A DNA stretch of 64,000 bases from Jeotgalibaca caeni (GCF_028863945.1 NZ_JARBEA010000006.1:1-64000); one strand, 5' to 3'. Shown: positions 1 through 9,611, numbered from the stretch's first letter. Numbers and translations are program-made. The notes: a model not told the origin generated them from the sequence alone.

Positions 1-75
1 TATTGAACCGCCGTATACGGATCCGTACGTACGGTGGTGTGAGAGGTCGGAGCCGTGAGGCTCCTCCTACTCGAT
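1..75 (+). mobile_element. 3' end of a group II intron (domains V and VI)
   Basis: Bases 6-38 fold as a domain V helix: ACCGCCGTA pairs with TACGGTGGT around an inner hairpin. Bases about 44-70 fold as a domain VI stem (CGGAGCC-GTGA-GGCTCC). The segment ends CCTACTCGAT, which holds an unpaired A suitable as the branch point, so the intron 3' end is near base 75. This resembles the 3' end of bacterial class C introns, recognised from memory of the family. The rest of the intron and any reverse-transcriptase ORF lie outside the window to the left. Its end is 5 bp past the citH stop and it is antisense to citH. Confidence 0.75.
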
Positions 76-80
76 TTATT

Positions 81-1451
81 TTATTTGAACAGAGGAACTG
101 CTCCAGTAATCGCTGCGACAGCAATGAAGATAATGAAGACTCCAGATGCCCATTTCGCAGATTCTTTTTGCCATTCGCCCATATCCAAACCAGTAAGGTT
201 AAGAAGAAGGTAAATGAAAGCAACAAGTGGGCTAAGTAAGTGGAATGCTTGACCTAACAAGGACGCAATTCCTAATTCAAGTGTAGTGAAGCCGTATTGT
301 GCTCCAGCTTCAGCCAACACTGGAAGTACGCCGTAGTAGAATGCGTCGTTTGATAGGAAGAATGTACCAGGAGCAGATAGAACTGCAACCAATAGGCCCC
401 ACCAACGTCCGAAACTTTCAGGGATAATTGATGTCAAGCTGTCAGAAAGAGCTAGTGCCATTCCAGAGTTTGTAAACAGACCCATGAAGATACCAGCACC
501 AAGGACAAGGATTACTACTTGAACAGCGTCTCCAGCGTTGTCTTGGATCCGGTTCTTTTGGTCTTTCAACTTATCGTAGTTAATAACAAGAGCTAATGCG
601 GTTCCAACTAAGAACAAGAATACAGAAGGGAATGTTCCTCTGATTAACATGAAGATCAAAGCGATGGTCATGATTGCGTTAATCCAAACTTTATTCGGAC
701 GTCTCAATGCCAATTCTTTTGGATCGTCAACACGAGTTAATTCTTCGATTTCTGTGTCGCTCAGTTCAACAATACCGATGCGTTTTCTTTCTTTGATACC
801 AAGGTAGTAGGCTACACCAAGCATGAAGAGGATAGAAGCAATCATTCCTGGTACAAGTGCTTGAAGTACTTCACCTTCGTCAAGTGCTAGAACGGAAATA
901 ACACGTGCTGTAGGACCGCCCCAAGGAAGCAAGTTCATGATCGTGTTCATCATAATAATCAAAACACCTAAGTTCATCATTTTCAGATTCAACTTTTTGT
1001 AAATCGGAATAAATGCCGTACAGGTAATCAAAGTAGTCGTTGTTCCGTCACCATTCAATGATACGGTTGCTGCAACGACTGCTGTAGCGATTAATACTTT
1101 AACCGGGTCACCGTTGGCAAATTGAATCATTTTTTTCGTTACTGGATCGAATAGACCCGCATTCAACATAATGGCAAAATACAAAATAGCAAATAGTAAC
1201 ATAATTGCTGTGGTTGATACATCTTGAATACCAAGAACAGCCCATTCACCAATAACCAAGATTTGATCAATAATCGTTGGGTTTTGTACTTCCAATAATT
1301 CTGCGGCTTGAGGGCCGTATAAACCGAAAAATGATCCAACTAATGCAAATGCAATTGGAACAAGAATTAATGCAGAGAAAGGAGTTAATTTCTTTCTCAT
1401 AATGAGAGTCATAAAGACAATAATCATAGCCCATGCTAAAAACGTTAACAT
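81..1451 (-). CDS. citH: Citrate-metal ion:H+ symporter, CitMHS family
   Basis: A 456-residue polytopic membrane protein with about a dozen hydrophobic segments. It is expected to import citrate complexed to a divalent metal in symport with protons. The start was set at MLTFLAWAMI because GAGGAG lies 8 bases upstream of that ATG; a start ten codons earlier has no such site. It is divergent from the oad/cit operon, the same arrangement as citH in Enterococcus faecalis, where the regulator gene citO follows it. Here a group II intron end follows instead, so no terminator or citO is visible. The family is clear; metal preference (Mg2+ or Ca2+) cannot be told. Confidence 0.9.
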   Translation of the reverse strand: MLTFLAWAMIIVFMTLIMRKKLTPFSALILVPIAFALVGSFFGLYGPQAAELLEVQNPTIIDQILVIGEWAVLGIQDVSTTAIMLLFAILYFAIMLNAGLFDPVTKKMIQFANGDPVKVLIATAVVAATVSLNGDGTTTTLITCTAFIPIYKKLNLKMMNLGVLIIMMNTIMNLLPWGGPTARVISVLALDEGEVLQALVPGMIASILFMLGVAYYLGIKERKRIGIVELSDTEIEELTRVDDPKELALRRPNKVWINAIMTIALIFMLIRGTFPSVFLFLVGTALALVINYDKLKDQKNRIQDNAGDAVQVVILVLGAGIFMGLFTNSGMALALSDSLTSIIPESFGRWWGLLVAVLSAPGTFFLSNDAFYYGVLPVLAEAGAQYGFTTLELGIASLLGQAFHLLSPLVAFIYLLLNLTGLDMGEWQKESAKWASGVFIIFIAVAAITGAVPLFK

Positions 1452-1496
1452 TTTGTTCACTCCTCTATTTTTTTTGAACAAGCTCAGTATATTCTA

Positions 1497-1510
1497 AAAA
1501 AACGGTTCCA
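1497..1510. promoter_or_regulatory. Weak cre-like site upstream of citH
   Basis: Read on the minus strand this is TGGAACCGTTTTTT. It keeps one good half-site (TGnAAnCG) but has three mismatches to the catabolite-responsive element consensus. It lies just upstream of the citH -10-like TATACT (minus strand, about 1483-1488). Citrate clusters of Enterococcus are CcpA-repressed, which makes the site plausible but not proven. Confidence 0.25.
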
Positions 1511-1679
1511 ACTATACATCAAAGTGGAAAAAACACCAAAAAAACCCCTTCAAACTCGAGTTGAGAAGAAATGGAGCAAGAAAACCGAAATAAAGGGCAT
1601 TCCCATTAACTTTTTTGAATAAACCAGCATTAAAACAGCAAAAACACTTTAAAAACAAGGACTTTTTCCTCTCGTCTCC

Positions 1680-1685
1680 TATAAT
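1680..1685 (+). promoter_or_regulatory. -10 element of the oad-cit operon promoter
   Basis: A perfect TATAAT lies 36 bases before oadH. No TTGACA-like hexamer sits 16-18 bases upstream (the sequence there is AAGGAC). This suggests an activator-dependent promoter, as expected for CitO-type control. The 1452-1721 gap is otherwise AT-rich, with no gene. Confidence 0.6.
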
Positions 1686-1721
1686 GTAAGTGTAACCAAG
1701 AATAGAAAAGGAGGGCACCAA

Positions 1722-2066
1722 ATGGGTTTCTTTGATTGGTTAAAAAGATCAAGCCGAAAAGAAGAACGTAATCAGGAAACAAGTGAACCAACCTCTACAC
1801 AAAGTCAAGTTCAATCTTCACCTGCAACCGTTCCCCGCAGAACAATCGATTTTACTTTACCAGTGACAGAGGAAGAGCGCGAACTTATTTCTGTGATTGT
1901 TTCTTCCATTGCGGCCGGAAATTACTCAGATTCGACATTTCAGATTACCAATGTAACCCGAATTGATACGGATAAAGAAATTGCCGCCGCCATCGCAGCA
2001 GCAATTGCAACAGAGAATCATCCAGATTCACAGTTTGTATTGAAGAGTATCGAGAGAATAAGTTAA
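1722..2066 (+). CDS. oadH: Oxaloacetate decarboxylase accessory subunit OadH (gamma-like, soluble)
   Basis: 114 residues with no membrane segment. A polar linker (about 10-40) precedes two tandem 28-residue units, 54-81 and 86-113. Each begins with a hydrophobic helix (ELISVIVSSIAA; EIAAAIAAAIAT) and runs through an aligned N-x-x-D-S-x-F to end in an Arg-Ile. This resembles the C-terminal tail of gamma subunits of Na+-pumping decarboxylases (IAAAIAA followed by F and an RSI/RRI end). By position it matches oadH, first gene of the E. faecalis oadHDB operon. It probably links the carboxyltransferase to the membrane part. AAGGAGGG lies 7 bases before the ATG. Exact role is inferred. Confidence 0.75.
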   Translation: MGFFDWLKRSSRKEERNQETSEPTSTQSQVQSSPATVPRRTIDFTLPVTEEERELISVIVSSIAAGNYSDSTFQITNVTRIDTDKEIAAAIAAAIATENHPDSQFVLKSIERIS

Positions 2067-2090
2067 AAAATATAGAAAGAAGGAATTAAT

Positions 2091-2504
2091 ATGTTAAGAA
2101 AGTTTCGTATCAAAATCAATGAAAAAGAATACATGGTAGAAATGGAAGAGCTAACACCAGGCGCATCTCAAATGCAAAGCCAACCCGTTGAATCCATGGT
2201 GCCAAATCCAACACCAGCTCCAGCAGCTGCGCAACCTGCACCGGCACCAACGCCAGAACCAACTCCTGCTGCACAACCAACAACGGGTGAAGGTGAACCG
2301 ATTGAATCACCAATGCCAGGAAACATTTTAGATATTCGAGTAAGTGTAGGCGATACCGTTAGCGAGAACCAAGTAGTTGCCGTTCTAGAAGCAATGAAGA
2401 TGGAAAATGAAATCGTTGCCCCTCGAGCAGGTACAATTACAGCAGTTACGGCAACGAAAGGTAGTCCAATTGATGTAGGACAACCAATCGTATTTATCCG
2501 TTAA
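2091..2504 (+). CDS. oadD: Biotin carboxyl carrier subunit of oxaloacetate decarboxylase
   Basis: 137 residues. A short N-terminal strand region leads into a Pro/Ala-rich flexible linker (about 36-64), then a biotinyl-lipoyl domain (about 68-137) with the biotinylation motif EAMKMEN, in which K103 should carry biotin. It shuttles CO2 from OadA to the membrane subunit OadB. In many Na+-pump decarboxylases this domain is fused to OadA; here it is separate, and OadA (8182-9567) correspondingly lacks it. It is second in the operon, 24 bases after oadH. Confidence 0.92.
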   Translation: MLRKFRIKINEKEYMVEMEELTPGASQMQSQPVESMVPNPTPAPAAAQPAPAPTPEPTPAAQPTTGEGEPIESPMPGNILDIRVSVGDTVSENQVVAVLEAMKMENEIVAPRAGTITAVTATKGSPIDVGQPIVFIR

Positions 2505-2529
2505 TTTTTAAGTAAAGATATGGAGGATT

Positions 2530-3654
2530 ATGAAATTGGAAACAATTGTGGATGGTATTTTATCCGTAACGGCTGGTCAACTGACCATGATGGTTATCGG
2601 AGTAATTTTAATGTATTTAGGTATTAAAAAAGAGTACGAACCGACTTTGCTCGTACCGATGGGATTGGGAGCTATTTTAGTAAACTTCCCCAACTCCGGA
2701 TTGGTGACACAACCGGGTAGTGATGCAAAAGGAGTACTAAATATTCTTTTTGAAGCAGGAATTGAAACAGAACTCTTCCCATTGCTTATCTTTATCGGAA
2801 TTGGCGCAATGATTGACTTTGGTCCGTTGTTGCAAAATCCATTCATGTTCTTGTTCGGAGCTGCCGCTCAGTTCGGGATCTTCTTTACAATTATCGTAGC
2901 AGTTTTATTCGGCTTTAACTTAGAGCAAGCAGCTTCGATCGGGGTAATCGGGGCAGCAGATGGACCAACATCCATTTTCGTCGCCAACGCACTGGCGCCA
3001 GACTTACTTGGCCCCATTACAGTCGCTGCTTATTCCTATATGGCACTTGTACCAATTATTCAACCAGCTGCAATCAAATTGGTTACAACTGAAAAAGAAA
3101 GAAAAATCCGCATGCCTTATAAAGCAGCACAAATTTCTCGTTCAACTCTAATCTTCTTCCCGATTATTGTAACGATTGTTGCAGGATTTATCGCACCCGC
3201 ATCGCTACCACTTGTCGGATTCTTGATGTTTGGTAACTTGTTGCGTGAGTGTGGCGTATTGAATCGTCTGAGCCAAACTGCTCAAAATGAATTGGTTAAC
3301 CTGGTCTCCATCTTGCTTGGTTTGACCATCGCAGTGAAAATGACTGCAGATCAATTCTTGAATTTACAAACGTTGATGATTATCGCATTTGGATTAGTTG
3401 CTTTCGTAATGGATACAATCGGTGGTGTATTGTTTGCTAAATTCTTGAACTTGTTCAGAAAAACAAAAATCAATCCAATGATTGGTGCAGCTGGAATCTC
3501 CGCATTCCCAATGTCTGCTCGTGTGGTTCAGAAGATGGCAATCGATGAAGACAAACAAAACTTCCTACTGAACTTCTCCATTGGAGCGAACGTTTCAGGA
3601 CAAATTGCATCTGTTATTGCTGGTGGTTTGATATTGTCTTACTTCGGAGGCTAA
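2530..3654 (+). CDS. oadB: Na+-pumping oxaloacetate decarboxylase beta subunit
   Basis: 374-residue polytopic membrane protein of the OadB/MmdB/GcdB family. It decarboxylates carboxybiotin and couples this to Na+ export. The family signature GAADGPTSIFVA, with its essential Asp, is present (about residues 141-152), as is a conserved SA-x-P-M-S-A-R segment near residues 320-327. Length is normal for the family. GGAGG lies 4-5 bases before the ATG. It makes the citrate pathway an energy-conserving sodium pump. Confidence 0.93.
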   Translation: MKLETIVDGILSVTAGQLTMMVIGVILMYLGIKKEYEPTLLVPMGLGAILVNFPNSGLVTQPGSDAKGVLNILFEAGIETELFPLLIFIGIGAMIDFGPLLQNPFMFLFGAAAQFGIFFTIIVAVLFGFNLEQAASIGVIGAADGPTSIFVANALAPDLLGPITVAAYSYMALVPIIQPAAIKLVTTEKERKIRMPYKAAQISRSTLIFFPIIVTIVAGFIAPASLPLVGFLMFGNLLRECGVLNRLSQTAQNELVNLVSILLGLTIAVKMTADQFLNLQTLMIIAFGLVAFVMDTIGGVLFAKFLNLFRKTKINPMIGAAGISAFPMSARVVQKMAIDEDKQNFLLNFSIGANVSGQIASVIAGGLILSYFGG

Positions 3655-3685
3655 TCATCCGATTTATCAAGAAAGGAGCTTATTG

Positions 3686-3817
3686 ATGTCAATAAATATG
3701 GACAACTTAGTTGGTGCATTTGAAATTCTACTATTTGGCTGGCCAGGAGTTTTCTTGGTTCTCTTCATCCTTTATGTGGTGAGTCTAGGACTGCTGAAAT
3801 TCTTCCCAAAGAAATAG
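3686..3817 (+). CDS. 43-aa OadG-like membrane anchor peptide
   Basis: A short reading frame between oadB and citC with its own AAAGGAG 9-10 bases before the ATG. It encodes 43 residues: a short polar start (MSINMDNLV), one hydrophobic helix (about residues 9-38) containing LLFGWPGVFLVLFILYVV, and a basic end (FFPKK). Spacing, pattern and operon position match the N-terminal anchor of OAD gamma subunits, which carry a G-x-G-x-V-F-like motif in the helix. The usual gamma C-terminal tail is missing; OadH may supply it. The frame is short enough that automatic annotation may miss it. Function is inferred. Confidence 0.7.
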   Translation: MSINMDNLVGAFEILLFGWPGVFLVLFILYVVSLGLLKFFPKK

Positions 3818-3839
3818 ATGATAGAAAGGAGACATTCTG

Positions 3840-4868
3840 ATGGAACATGAAATCAAACGCCTGTGGATCAAAAAAAGTACCAAGGCAAGAGAAGACTGGG
3901 AATGGTTATTGAACCAAGCGCATATTCGCCCGGAAGAAACTGTGGACTACACGGTAGCTATGTATGACGGAGATGGAATCATCGCAACAGGATCCCTTCA
4001 TCAGAATGTGCTCAAATGTATTGCCGTTTGCAAAAAATATACGGGAGGCGGGGTAATAAATACCCTGATCTCCCATTTAATGGCAGAAGTTTTTGACCGT
4101 GGTTATGCTTCTTGCTATGTGTATACGAAGCCTGATGCGGTTCAATCCTTTCTGTATTTAGGTTTTCAAGAAATTGCTCGTGTACCTAATCACCTTGTGT
4201 TTTTAGAAAAATCTACCAAAGGATTTCCAATTTTCTTGAGCGAGTTAGCGAAAGAAAAGCAGGAAGGGAAGAATATTGCGGGAATCGTGATGAACGCGAA
4301 TCCGTTTACCCTAGGGCATCAATATTTAGTTGAAAAAGCTAGTAAAGAAAATGATGTAGTTCATGTATTTGTCTTATCAGAAGATTTATCAGTTTTCCCA
4401 AGTGATATTCGTATGCAACTAGTAAAAAAAGGAACAGAACACCTCAAGAATGTTTTTGTTCACGGAACGGGCGACTACATGGTGTCTGCCAAAACGTTCC
4501 CATCCTACTTTTTAAGAGAAGATGCAAATGTAACGGAAATTCAAGCGCGTTTAGACGCCATTATTTTCCGGGATCATATTGCTCCTAGCTTAGCCATTAA
4601 TCGACGCTATGTAGGTGATGAACCATACTCCTTTGCGACCAATATTTATAACGGTGCATTAGAAGCGGAATTTGCTGGTTCTCTTGAACTGCTTATCATT
4701 TCTCGTAAGGAAGCGGAGAAGGAAGTCATCAGTGCCTCACGCGTTCGTGCATTAATAAAAGAAAATAAAACAACAGAGACTGAATCCCTGTTGCCAAAAA
4801 CAACTTATCAATTCCTACTCACCGAAGACGGTAAAAAGATTATCCAACGAATCCAACAGAAGGAGTGA
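3840..4868 (+). CDS. citC: [Citrate (pro-3S)-lyase] ligase (acetate:HS-citrate lyase ligase)
   Basis: 342 residues. Activates citrate lyase by ATP-dependent acetylation of the thiol of the CitD prosthetic group. The N-terminal third resembles a GNAT acetyltransferase fold ([16 protein letters not shown] region). From about residue 145 a nucleotidyltransferase domain begins with [15 protein letters not shown], holding the T-x-G-H nucleotide-binding signature. The stop overlaps the upstream context of citD, indicating translational coupling. Confidence 0.93.
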   Translation: MEHEIKRLWIKKSTKAREDWEWLLNQAHIRPEETVDYTVAMYDGDGIIATGSLHQNVLKCIAVCKKYTGGGVINTLISHLMAEVFDRGYASCYVYTKPDAVQSFLYLGFQEIARVPNHLVFLEKSTKGFPIFLSELAKEKQEGKNIAGIVMNANPFTLGHQYLVEKASKENDVVHVFVLSEDLSVFPSDIRMQLVKKGTEHLKNVFVHGTGDYMVSAKTFPSYFLREDANVTEIQARLDAIIFRDHIAPSLAINRRYVGDEPYSFATNIYNGALEAEFAGSLELLIISRKEAEKEVISASRVRALIKENKTTETESLLPKTTYQFLLTEDGKKIIQRIQQKE

Positions 4869-4873
4869 CAATA

Positions 4874-5185
4874 TTGATTATTGAAAGACAAGCAATCGCA
4901 GGAACCTTAGAATCCTCCGATTTACAAATTATCATTGACAAAAATGATGGCCATGGAATTGAAATCGACTTGCAAAGTAGTGTGGAAAAACAATTCGGCA
5001 GAAGAATTCGTGAAGTATTAATGGAAACATTGAAGAACTTAAAAGTAGAAGATGCAAAAGTTGTAGTAGTGGATAAGGGCGCGTTAGATTGCACCATTAT
5101 CGCTCGTACGATGGCTGCTGTCCATCGTGCTGCTGGTATTACTTCTAACTACAATTGGGAGGGATTTGAAGAATGGAACGTTTAA
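4874..5185 (+). CDS. citD: Citrate lyase gamma subunit (acyl carrier protein)
   Basis: 103 residues. Carries the 2'-(5''-triphosphoribosyl)-3'-dephospho-CoA prosthetic group on a serine in the N-terminal motif [12 protein letters not shown] start is preferred: AGGAG lies 8 bases upstream and the protein then begins [10 protein letters not shown] like family members. A GTG three codons earlier overlaps the Shine-Dalgarno and the citC stop. The 3' end overlaps citE by 13 bases. Confidence 0.9.
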   Translation: MIIERQAIAGTLESSDLQIIIDKNDGHGIEIDLQSSVEKQFGRRIREVLMETLKNLKVEDAKVVVVDKGALDCTIIARTMAAVHRAAGITSNYNWEGFEEWNV

Positions 5186-6063
5186 GAAGAACCATGATGT
5201 TCGTTCCTGCGAGTAATGCAGGGATGTTACGAGATGCTTATATTTACGGTGCTGACTCCATTATGTTTGACTTGGAAGACTCCGTTTCCTTAAAAGAAAA
5301 AGATACCTCCCGTTTTCTTGTTTATCAAGCAGTGAAAACAATTGATTACGGTAACACAGAATTAGTAGTTCGAATCAATGGACTAGAAGAGGGCGGCCGT
5401 GATGACATTCATGCAATGGTACGCGCAGGAATCGATGTCATTCGCTTGCCTAAAACAGAAACTGCTCAAGATGTGATTGACACAGAAGCCGTTATTGAAG
5501 AAGCAGAAAAACAATGCGGTCGCGAAGTAGGTTCCACACGGATGATGGCTGCGATTGAAGGACCAGTCGGTGTGCTAAATGCTCTTTCCATCGCACAATC
5601 CAGCAAACGACTCATCGGGATTGCGCTTGGAGCGGAAGACTACGTAACTGCTATGAAGACAAGACGCTTCCCAGAACGTAACAGTGAAGAATTATTCTTT
5701 GCTCGCTCTATGATTATTCATGCAGCACGTGCAGTTGGAATTGCTGCTCTAGATACTGTATTCTCTGATGTAAATGATGAAGAAACCTTCCGTAAAGAAG
5801 TAGAATTTGTAAAACAACTTGGTTTTGATGGGAAGTCTGTCATCAATCCTCGTCAAATTCCAATCGTGAACGAAGTATACACCCCAAGTGAAAAAGAAAT
5901 TAACAACGCCATCGATGTAGTGAACGCGATTGAAGAAGCAGAAGCGAAAGGTTCTGGCGTAATCGCATTGAATGGGAAAATGATTGATAAACCAATTGTA
6001 GAACGTGCTGAACGTACGTTGATGTTAGCCGAAGCTGCTGGGGTTTATAAGAAGGGAGAATAA
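5173..6063 (+). CDS. citE: Citrate lyase beta subunit (citryl-ACP lyase)
   Basis: 296 residues, the usual length. A TIM-barrel member of the CitE/HpcH family that cleaves citryl-ACP to acetyl-ACP and oxaloacetate. Visible motifs are MFVPASN near the N-terminus, the metal-binding MFDLEDSV (about 33-40), RINGLEEG and a GAEDY segment. The start lies inside citD with GGAGGG about 8 bases upstream. Part of the lyase complex with CitD and CitF. Confidence 0.95.
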   Translation: MERLRRTMMFVPASNAGMLRDAYIYGADSIMFDLEDSVSLKEKDTSRFLVYQAVKTIDYGNTELVVRINGLEEGGRDDIHAMVRAGIDVIRLPKTETAQDVIDTEAVIEEAEKQCGREVGSTRMMAAIEGPVGVLNALSIAQSSKRLIGIALGAEDYVTAMKTRRFPERNSEELFFARSMIIHAARAVGIAALDTVFSDVNDEETFRKEVEFVKQLGFDGKSVINPRQIPIVNEVYTPSEKEINNAIDVVNAIEEAEAKGSGVIALNGKMIDKPIVERAERTLMLAEAAGVYKKGE

Positions 6064-6069
6064 GTAAAC

Positions 6070-7608
6070 ATGCCATTGAACAAATTTGGAAAAGATATTC
6101 CTGCTGAAATTACCGAGCAATTTGGTGAATTCGAAGGACAATTCGCAAGAAAACCACAATACAAAAGAGCTGCTGGAACAGTAGAAGCCATTCTCCCAGG
6201 AGAAACGAAACTACTTGATTCCGTTAAAGATGCCATTATTAAATCTGGATTGAAAGACGGCATGACCATTTCATTCCATCACCACTTCCGTGAAGGAGAC
6301 TTTGTTCTCAACATGGTGATGGATGAGATTGCGAAGTTAGGCATTAAAAACTTAACGCTTGCTTCCTCTTCATTAGCAAATGTACACGAACCACTAATTG
6401 AACACATCAAAAATGGTGTCGTTACAAACATTACTTCCAGCGGACTACGCGACAAGCTAGGTGCTGCCATCTCAAACGGCTTAATGGAAAATCCAGTCGT
6501 CATCCGCTCGCATGGTGGACGTGCACGTGCCATCGAAATGGACAATATTCATATTGACGTAGCATTTCTTGGTGCGCCAAGTTCAGATGCATACGGAAAT
6601 GCAAACGGCTCTCACGGGAATGCAACGTGTGGTTCACTTGGATACGCCAAGATTGATGCGGAATTTGCGGATAAAGTGGTCATTATTACCGATAACCTTG
6701 TTCCTTATCCAAACACACCAATCAGTATCCCGCAAAACCACGTTGATTATGTAGTAAAAGTTGATGCCATTGGTGATCCAAACGGAATTGCAAAAGGTGC
6801 GACTCGTCTAACAACAAATCCTCGTGAACTACTGATTGCCCAAAACGCAAATAAAGTCATTACAAAATCTCCTTACTACAAAGAAGGCTTCTCTTTCCAA
6901 ACAGGAACGGGTGGTTCAACCTTAGCTGTAGCTCGTTACTTGCGTGAAAGCATGATGAAAGACGGCGTAAAAGCAAGCTTTGGTTTAGGTGGATTAACCA
7001 AGCAAATGACGGACATGTTAGAAGAAGGCTTAGTCGAAAAAGTTATTGACGTCCAATCATTTGACCGCGGAGCAGCAGCTTCCTTAAAAGAAAACGAACA
7101 CCACTATGAAATCAGTGCTTCTTTCTACGCGAATCCTGGAAACAAAGGAGCAGCAGTCAACCAACTAGACGTGGTGATCTTGTCTGCATTAGAAGTGGAT
7201 ACTGATTTTAATATTAATGTAATGACAGGATCAGATGGTCTCATTCGTGGAGCTTCAGGTGGACACAGTGATACAGCAGCGGCAAGTAAGCTAAGTATTA
7301 TTTGTACCCCATTAATCCGTGGAAGAATCCCATGTATCGTAGACGAAGTAAATACCGTCATCACACCTGGTGAAAGTATTGACGTAGTGGTAACGGATAT
7401 TGGGATTGCTATTAATCCTCGCAGAACAGACTTAATCGAAAGTCTCAAAGGAATTAGTGTACCAGTTTACACAATTGAAGAGCTGAAAGAAAAAGCGTAC
7501 CAAACAGTAGGAACACCCGATCCAATCGAATACGGTGAAAAAGTTGTAGCCGTAATCGAATACCGCGATGGATCTGTGATTGATGTCGTTCGTGAAGTAA
7601 AAGAATAG
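6070..7608 (+). CDS. citF: Citrate lyase alpha subunit (citrate:acetyl-ACP transferase)
   Basis: 512 residues, typical of CitF. Exchanges citrate for the acetyl group on the CitD prosthetic arm, in the cytoplasm. Family features include the conserved N-terminal segment (NKFGKDIP), the [11 protein letters not shown] segment and glycine-rich stretches such as [12 protein letters not shown] (about residues 393-404). It starts 6 bases after the citE stop, behind AAGGGAGA, so it is co-translated with citE. Confidence 0.95.
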   Translation: MPLNKFGKDIPAEITEQFGEFEGQFARKPQYKRAAGTVEAILPGETKLLDSVKDAIIKSGLKDGMTISFHHHFREGDFVLNMVMDEIAKLGIKNLTLASSSLANVHEPLIEHIKNGVVTNITSSGLRDKLGAAISNGLMENPVVIRSHGGRARAIEMDNIHIDVAFLGAPSSDAYGNANGSHGNATCGSLGYAKIDAEFADKVVIITDNLVPYPNTPISIPQNHVDYVVKVDAIGDPNGIAKGATRLTTNPRELLIAQNANKVITKSPYYKEGFSFQTGTGGSTLAVARYLRESMMKDGVKASFGLGGLTKQMTDMLEEGLVEKVIDVQSFDRGAAASLKENEHHYEISASFYANPGNKGAAVNQLDVVILSALEVDTDFNINVMTGSDGLIRGASGGHSDTAAASKLSIICTPLIRGRIPCIVDEVNTVITPGESIDVVVTDIGIAINPRRTDLIESLKGISVPVYTIEELKEKAYQTVGTPDPIEYGEKVVAVIEYRDGSVIDVVREVKE

Positions 7609-7621
7609 AGGAAGAATCCAT

Positions 7622-8179
7622 ATGAGCAAATCACCGTTTTTTTCATCCGGCAGGGAGCCATCTTTGGAGGAGGTACTGGAGACAAGAGAGCAGCGATCAA
7701 TTCTTCAAACCAAGTTGTCTGCGAACTATCCAAACGCTACTGTAGTTGCCTTGAAGTGTAACATTCCTGGTCCCGTAAAAAACAATGATTCCATTCGGCA
7801 ATTATTTGAAATCGGCAAATGGGAAATCGAACAAGTCATCCAAAAGAATAACTGGCACATCCACTATGAAAAGACGGTGATTCTCCATACGGGACCTGAA
7901 TACTTTGTGGTAGTCCAAGCCGAACCTCAACACGTAAAAAAGGAAATGATTCAAATTGAAAATGGGTCTTCCATTGGTCGCTTGTGGGATATGGATGTGC
8001 TTTATCAAGAAGCAAACCAACCCCAAACGATGGACCGTTTGAGTATCGGGCAGGGCCCCCGCACTTGTTTTATTTGCGAACAACCAGCAAAAGCATGTGG
8101 CAGAAATCGAACGCACACCGTTTTCGAACTGCTTCAACAAATGGATAAAATGATTCTACAAGATGGGAGAGTGAAGTAA
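7622..8179 (+). CDS. citX: Apo-citrate lyase phosphoribosyl-dephospho-CoA transferase
   Basis: 185 residues. Transfers the triphosphoribosyl-dephospho-CoA group onto apo-CitD. The family signature is near residues 143-163: GPRTCFICEQPAKACGRNR followed by TH, with paired cysteines. It sits between citF and oadA with GAGGAAG before the ATG. The partner enzyme CitG, which makes the prosthetic-group precursor, is not fused to it and is not in this window. Confidence 0.92.
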   Translation: MSKSPFFSSGREPSLEEVLETREQRSILQTKLSANYPNATVVALKCNIPGPVKNNDSIRQLFEIGKWEIEQVIQKNNWHIHYEKTVILHTGPEYFVVVQAEPQHVKKEMIQIENGSSIGRLWDMDVLYQEANQPQTMDRLSIGQGPRTCFICEQPAKACGRNRTHTVFELLQQMDKMILQDGRVK

Positions 8180-8181
8180 TC

Positions 8182-9567
8182 GTGCAAAAACAAGTTCAAT
8201 TCATGGATACGATTCTCCGTGACGCACATCAAAGCTTAGTAGCGACTCGTATGTCTACCGAACAAATGCTGCCGATTTTGGAAGAACTGGATCAAGCAGG
8301 CTACTATGCCTTGGAAGTATGGGGTGGAGCAACCTTTGACAGTTGCTTGCGTTACTTGAACGAGGATCCATGGGAAAGACTAAGAACGATTCGGAAGCAT
8401 GTAAAAAATACCAAACTTCAGATGTTACTAAGAGGGCAAAACCTACTGGGCTATAAGCACTATCCAGATGATGTAGTAGAGAGCTTCATCGAAAAGGCAA
8501 TTGAAAACGGAATTGATATTATTCGCGTATTCGATGCACTGAATGATCTGCGTAATTTAACAACTTCTGTTCGAGCAATCAAGAAATTTGGTGGGCACGC
8601 ACAATGTTGTATCTGCTACACCTTGAGTGATGTGCACACGAACGAATATTACGTAGCACTTGTAAAAGAAATGGAAGAAATGGGAGCAGACTCGATTGCA
8701 ATTAAGGATATGGCAGGAATTTTAACTCCAGCCAATGCATACTCCTTAATCAAAGCAGTGAAAGCTGTAACCAATTTGCCTATTCACGTTCATACGCATA
8801 CAACTAGTGGGATTGCAGAAATGACCTACTTGAAGGCAGTAGAAGCAGGCGCAGATATCATTGATACCGCGATTTCGCCATTCTCTGGTGGAACAAGTCA
8901 GCCTGCTACAGAATCCATGGCCATTACGCTAAAAGAGCTTGGTTATGATGTGGCACTTGATATGGACCGCCTGAAGGTAATTGCAGACCATTTCCGTCCA
9001 ATTAAAGAAGAATTCCGTGAAAAAGGTATCTTGAATCCAAAAGTAATGGATGTTGAACCAAACACCTTGTTGTACCAAGTACCTGGCGGAATGTTGTCTA
9101 ACTTGCTATCTCAACTAAAAGAAGCGAAAAAAGAAGACAAGTACGAGCAAGTATTACAAGAAGTACCCGTTGTTCGTGCTGAACTAGGCTATCCACCGCT
9201 TGTGACGCCGATGTCTCAAATGGTTGGAACCCAAGCGGTTATGAATGTTTTGAGCGGCGAACGCTACAAAATGATTCCAAAAGAAATCAAAGACTACGTA
9301 AAGGGATTATATGGTCAACCACCTGCACCGATTTCAAAAGAAATGCAGCAAAAAATCATTGGTGACGAAGAAGTATTGTCTGCTCGTCCCGCCGATTCAC
9401 TTGCTCCAAAAATGGCGGAATTGCAAGCAGAGTTGGGTGATTTAGCAGAATCTACCGAAGATGTATTGATGTATGCGTTATTCCCGAACTTAGCTTTGCC
9501 GTTCTTAAAGAAACGGAAAGACCCATTCCACGATGTACCGATTCAAAATGTTACGGTTTTATTTTAG
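8182..9567 (+). CDS. oadA: Oxaloacetate decarboxylase alpha subunit (carboxyltransferase)
   Basis: 461 residues starting at GTG, two bases after citX. Transfers CO2 from oxaloacetate to biotin on OadD, giving pyruvate. The DUF849-unrelated HMGL-like TIM barrel begins MDTILRDAHQSLVATRM; the metal site includes HVHTHTTSG. The C-terminal region ends with the carboxylase-conserved association domain and PLRKK-like FLKKRKDPF. There is no biotin motif and no linker, so the protein is shorter than fused OadA (about 590 residues). It is the last gene before a strong terminator. Confidence 0.93.
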   Translation: MQKQVQFMDTILRDAHQSLVATRMSTEQMLPILEELDQAGYYALEVWGGATFDSCLRYLNEDPWERLRTIRKHVKNTKLQMLLRGQNLLGYKHYPDDVVESFIEKAIENGIDIIRVFDALNDLRNLTTSVRAIKKFGGHAQCCICYTLSDVHTNEYYVALVKEMEEMGADSIAIKDMAGILTPANAYSLIKAVKAVTNLPIHVHTHTTSGIAEMTYLKAVEAGADIIDTAISPFSGGTSQPATESMAITLKELGYDVALDMDRLKVIADHFRPIKEEFREKGILNPKVMDVEPNTLLYQVPGGMLSNLLSQLKEAKKEDKYEQVLQEVPVVRAELGYPPLVTPMSQMVGTQAVMNVLSGERYKMIPKEIKDYVKGLYGQPPAPISKEMQQKIIGDEEVLSARPADSLAPKMAELQAELGDLAESTEDVLMYALFPNLALPFLKKRKDPFHDVPIQNVTVLF

Positions 9568-9580
9568 ACTATCTGTATAA

Positions 9581-9611
9581 GAAGCTGGAGAATGATTCCA
9601 GCTTCTTTTTT
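9581..9611 (+). terminator. Rho-independent terminator after oadA
   Basis: GAAGCTGGA (9581-9589) pairs perfectly with TCCAGCTTC (9597-9605), 7-base loop, followed by six T. It ends the citrate operon. Confidence 0.93.

Noticed and set aside
3-239. 78-aa plus-strand ORF at the window start
   Set aside because: It runs through the group II intron RNA domains and then antisense to citH; no ribosome site and no family-like content.
1512-1721. 69-aa minus-strand ORF between citH and oadH
   Set aside because: AT-rich, Phe-heavy translation opposite the oadH promoter; no Shine-Dalgarno.
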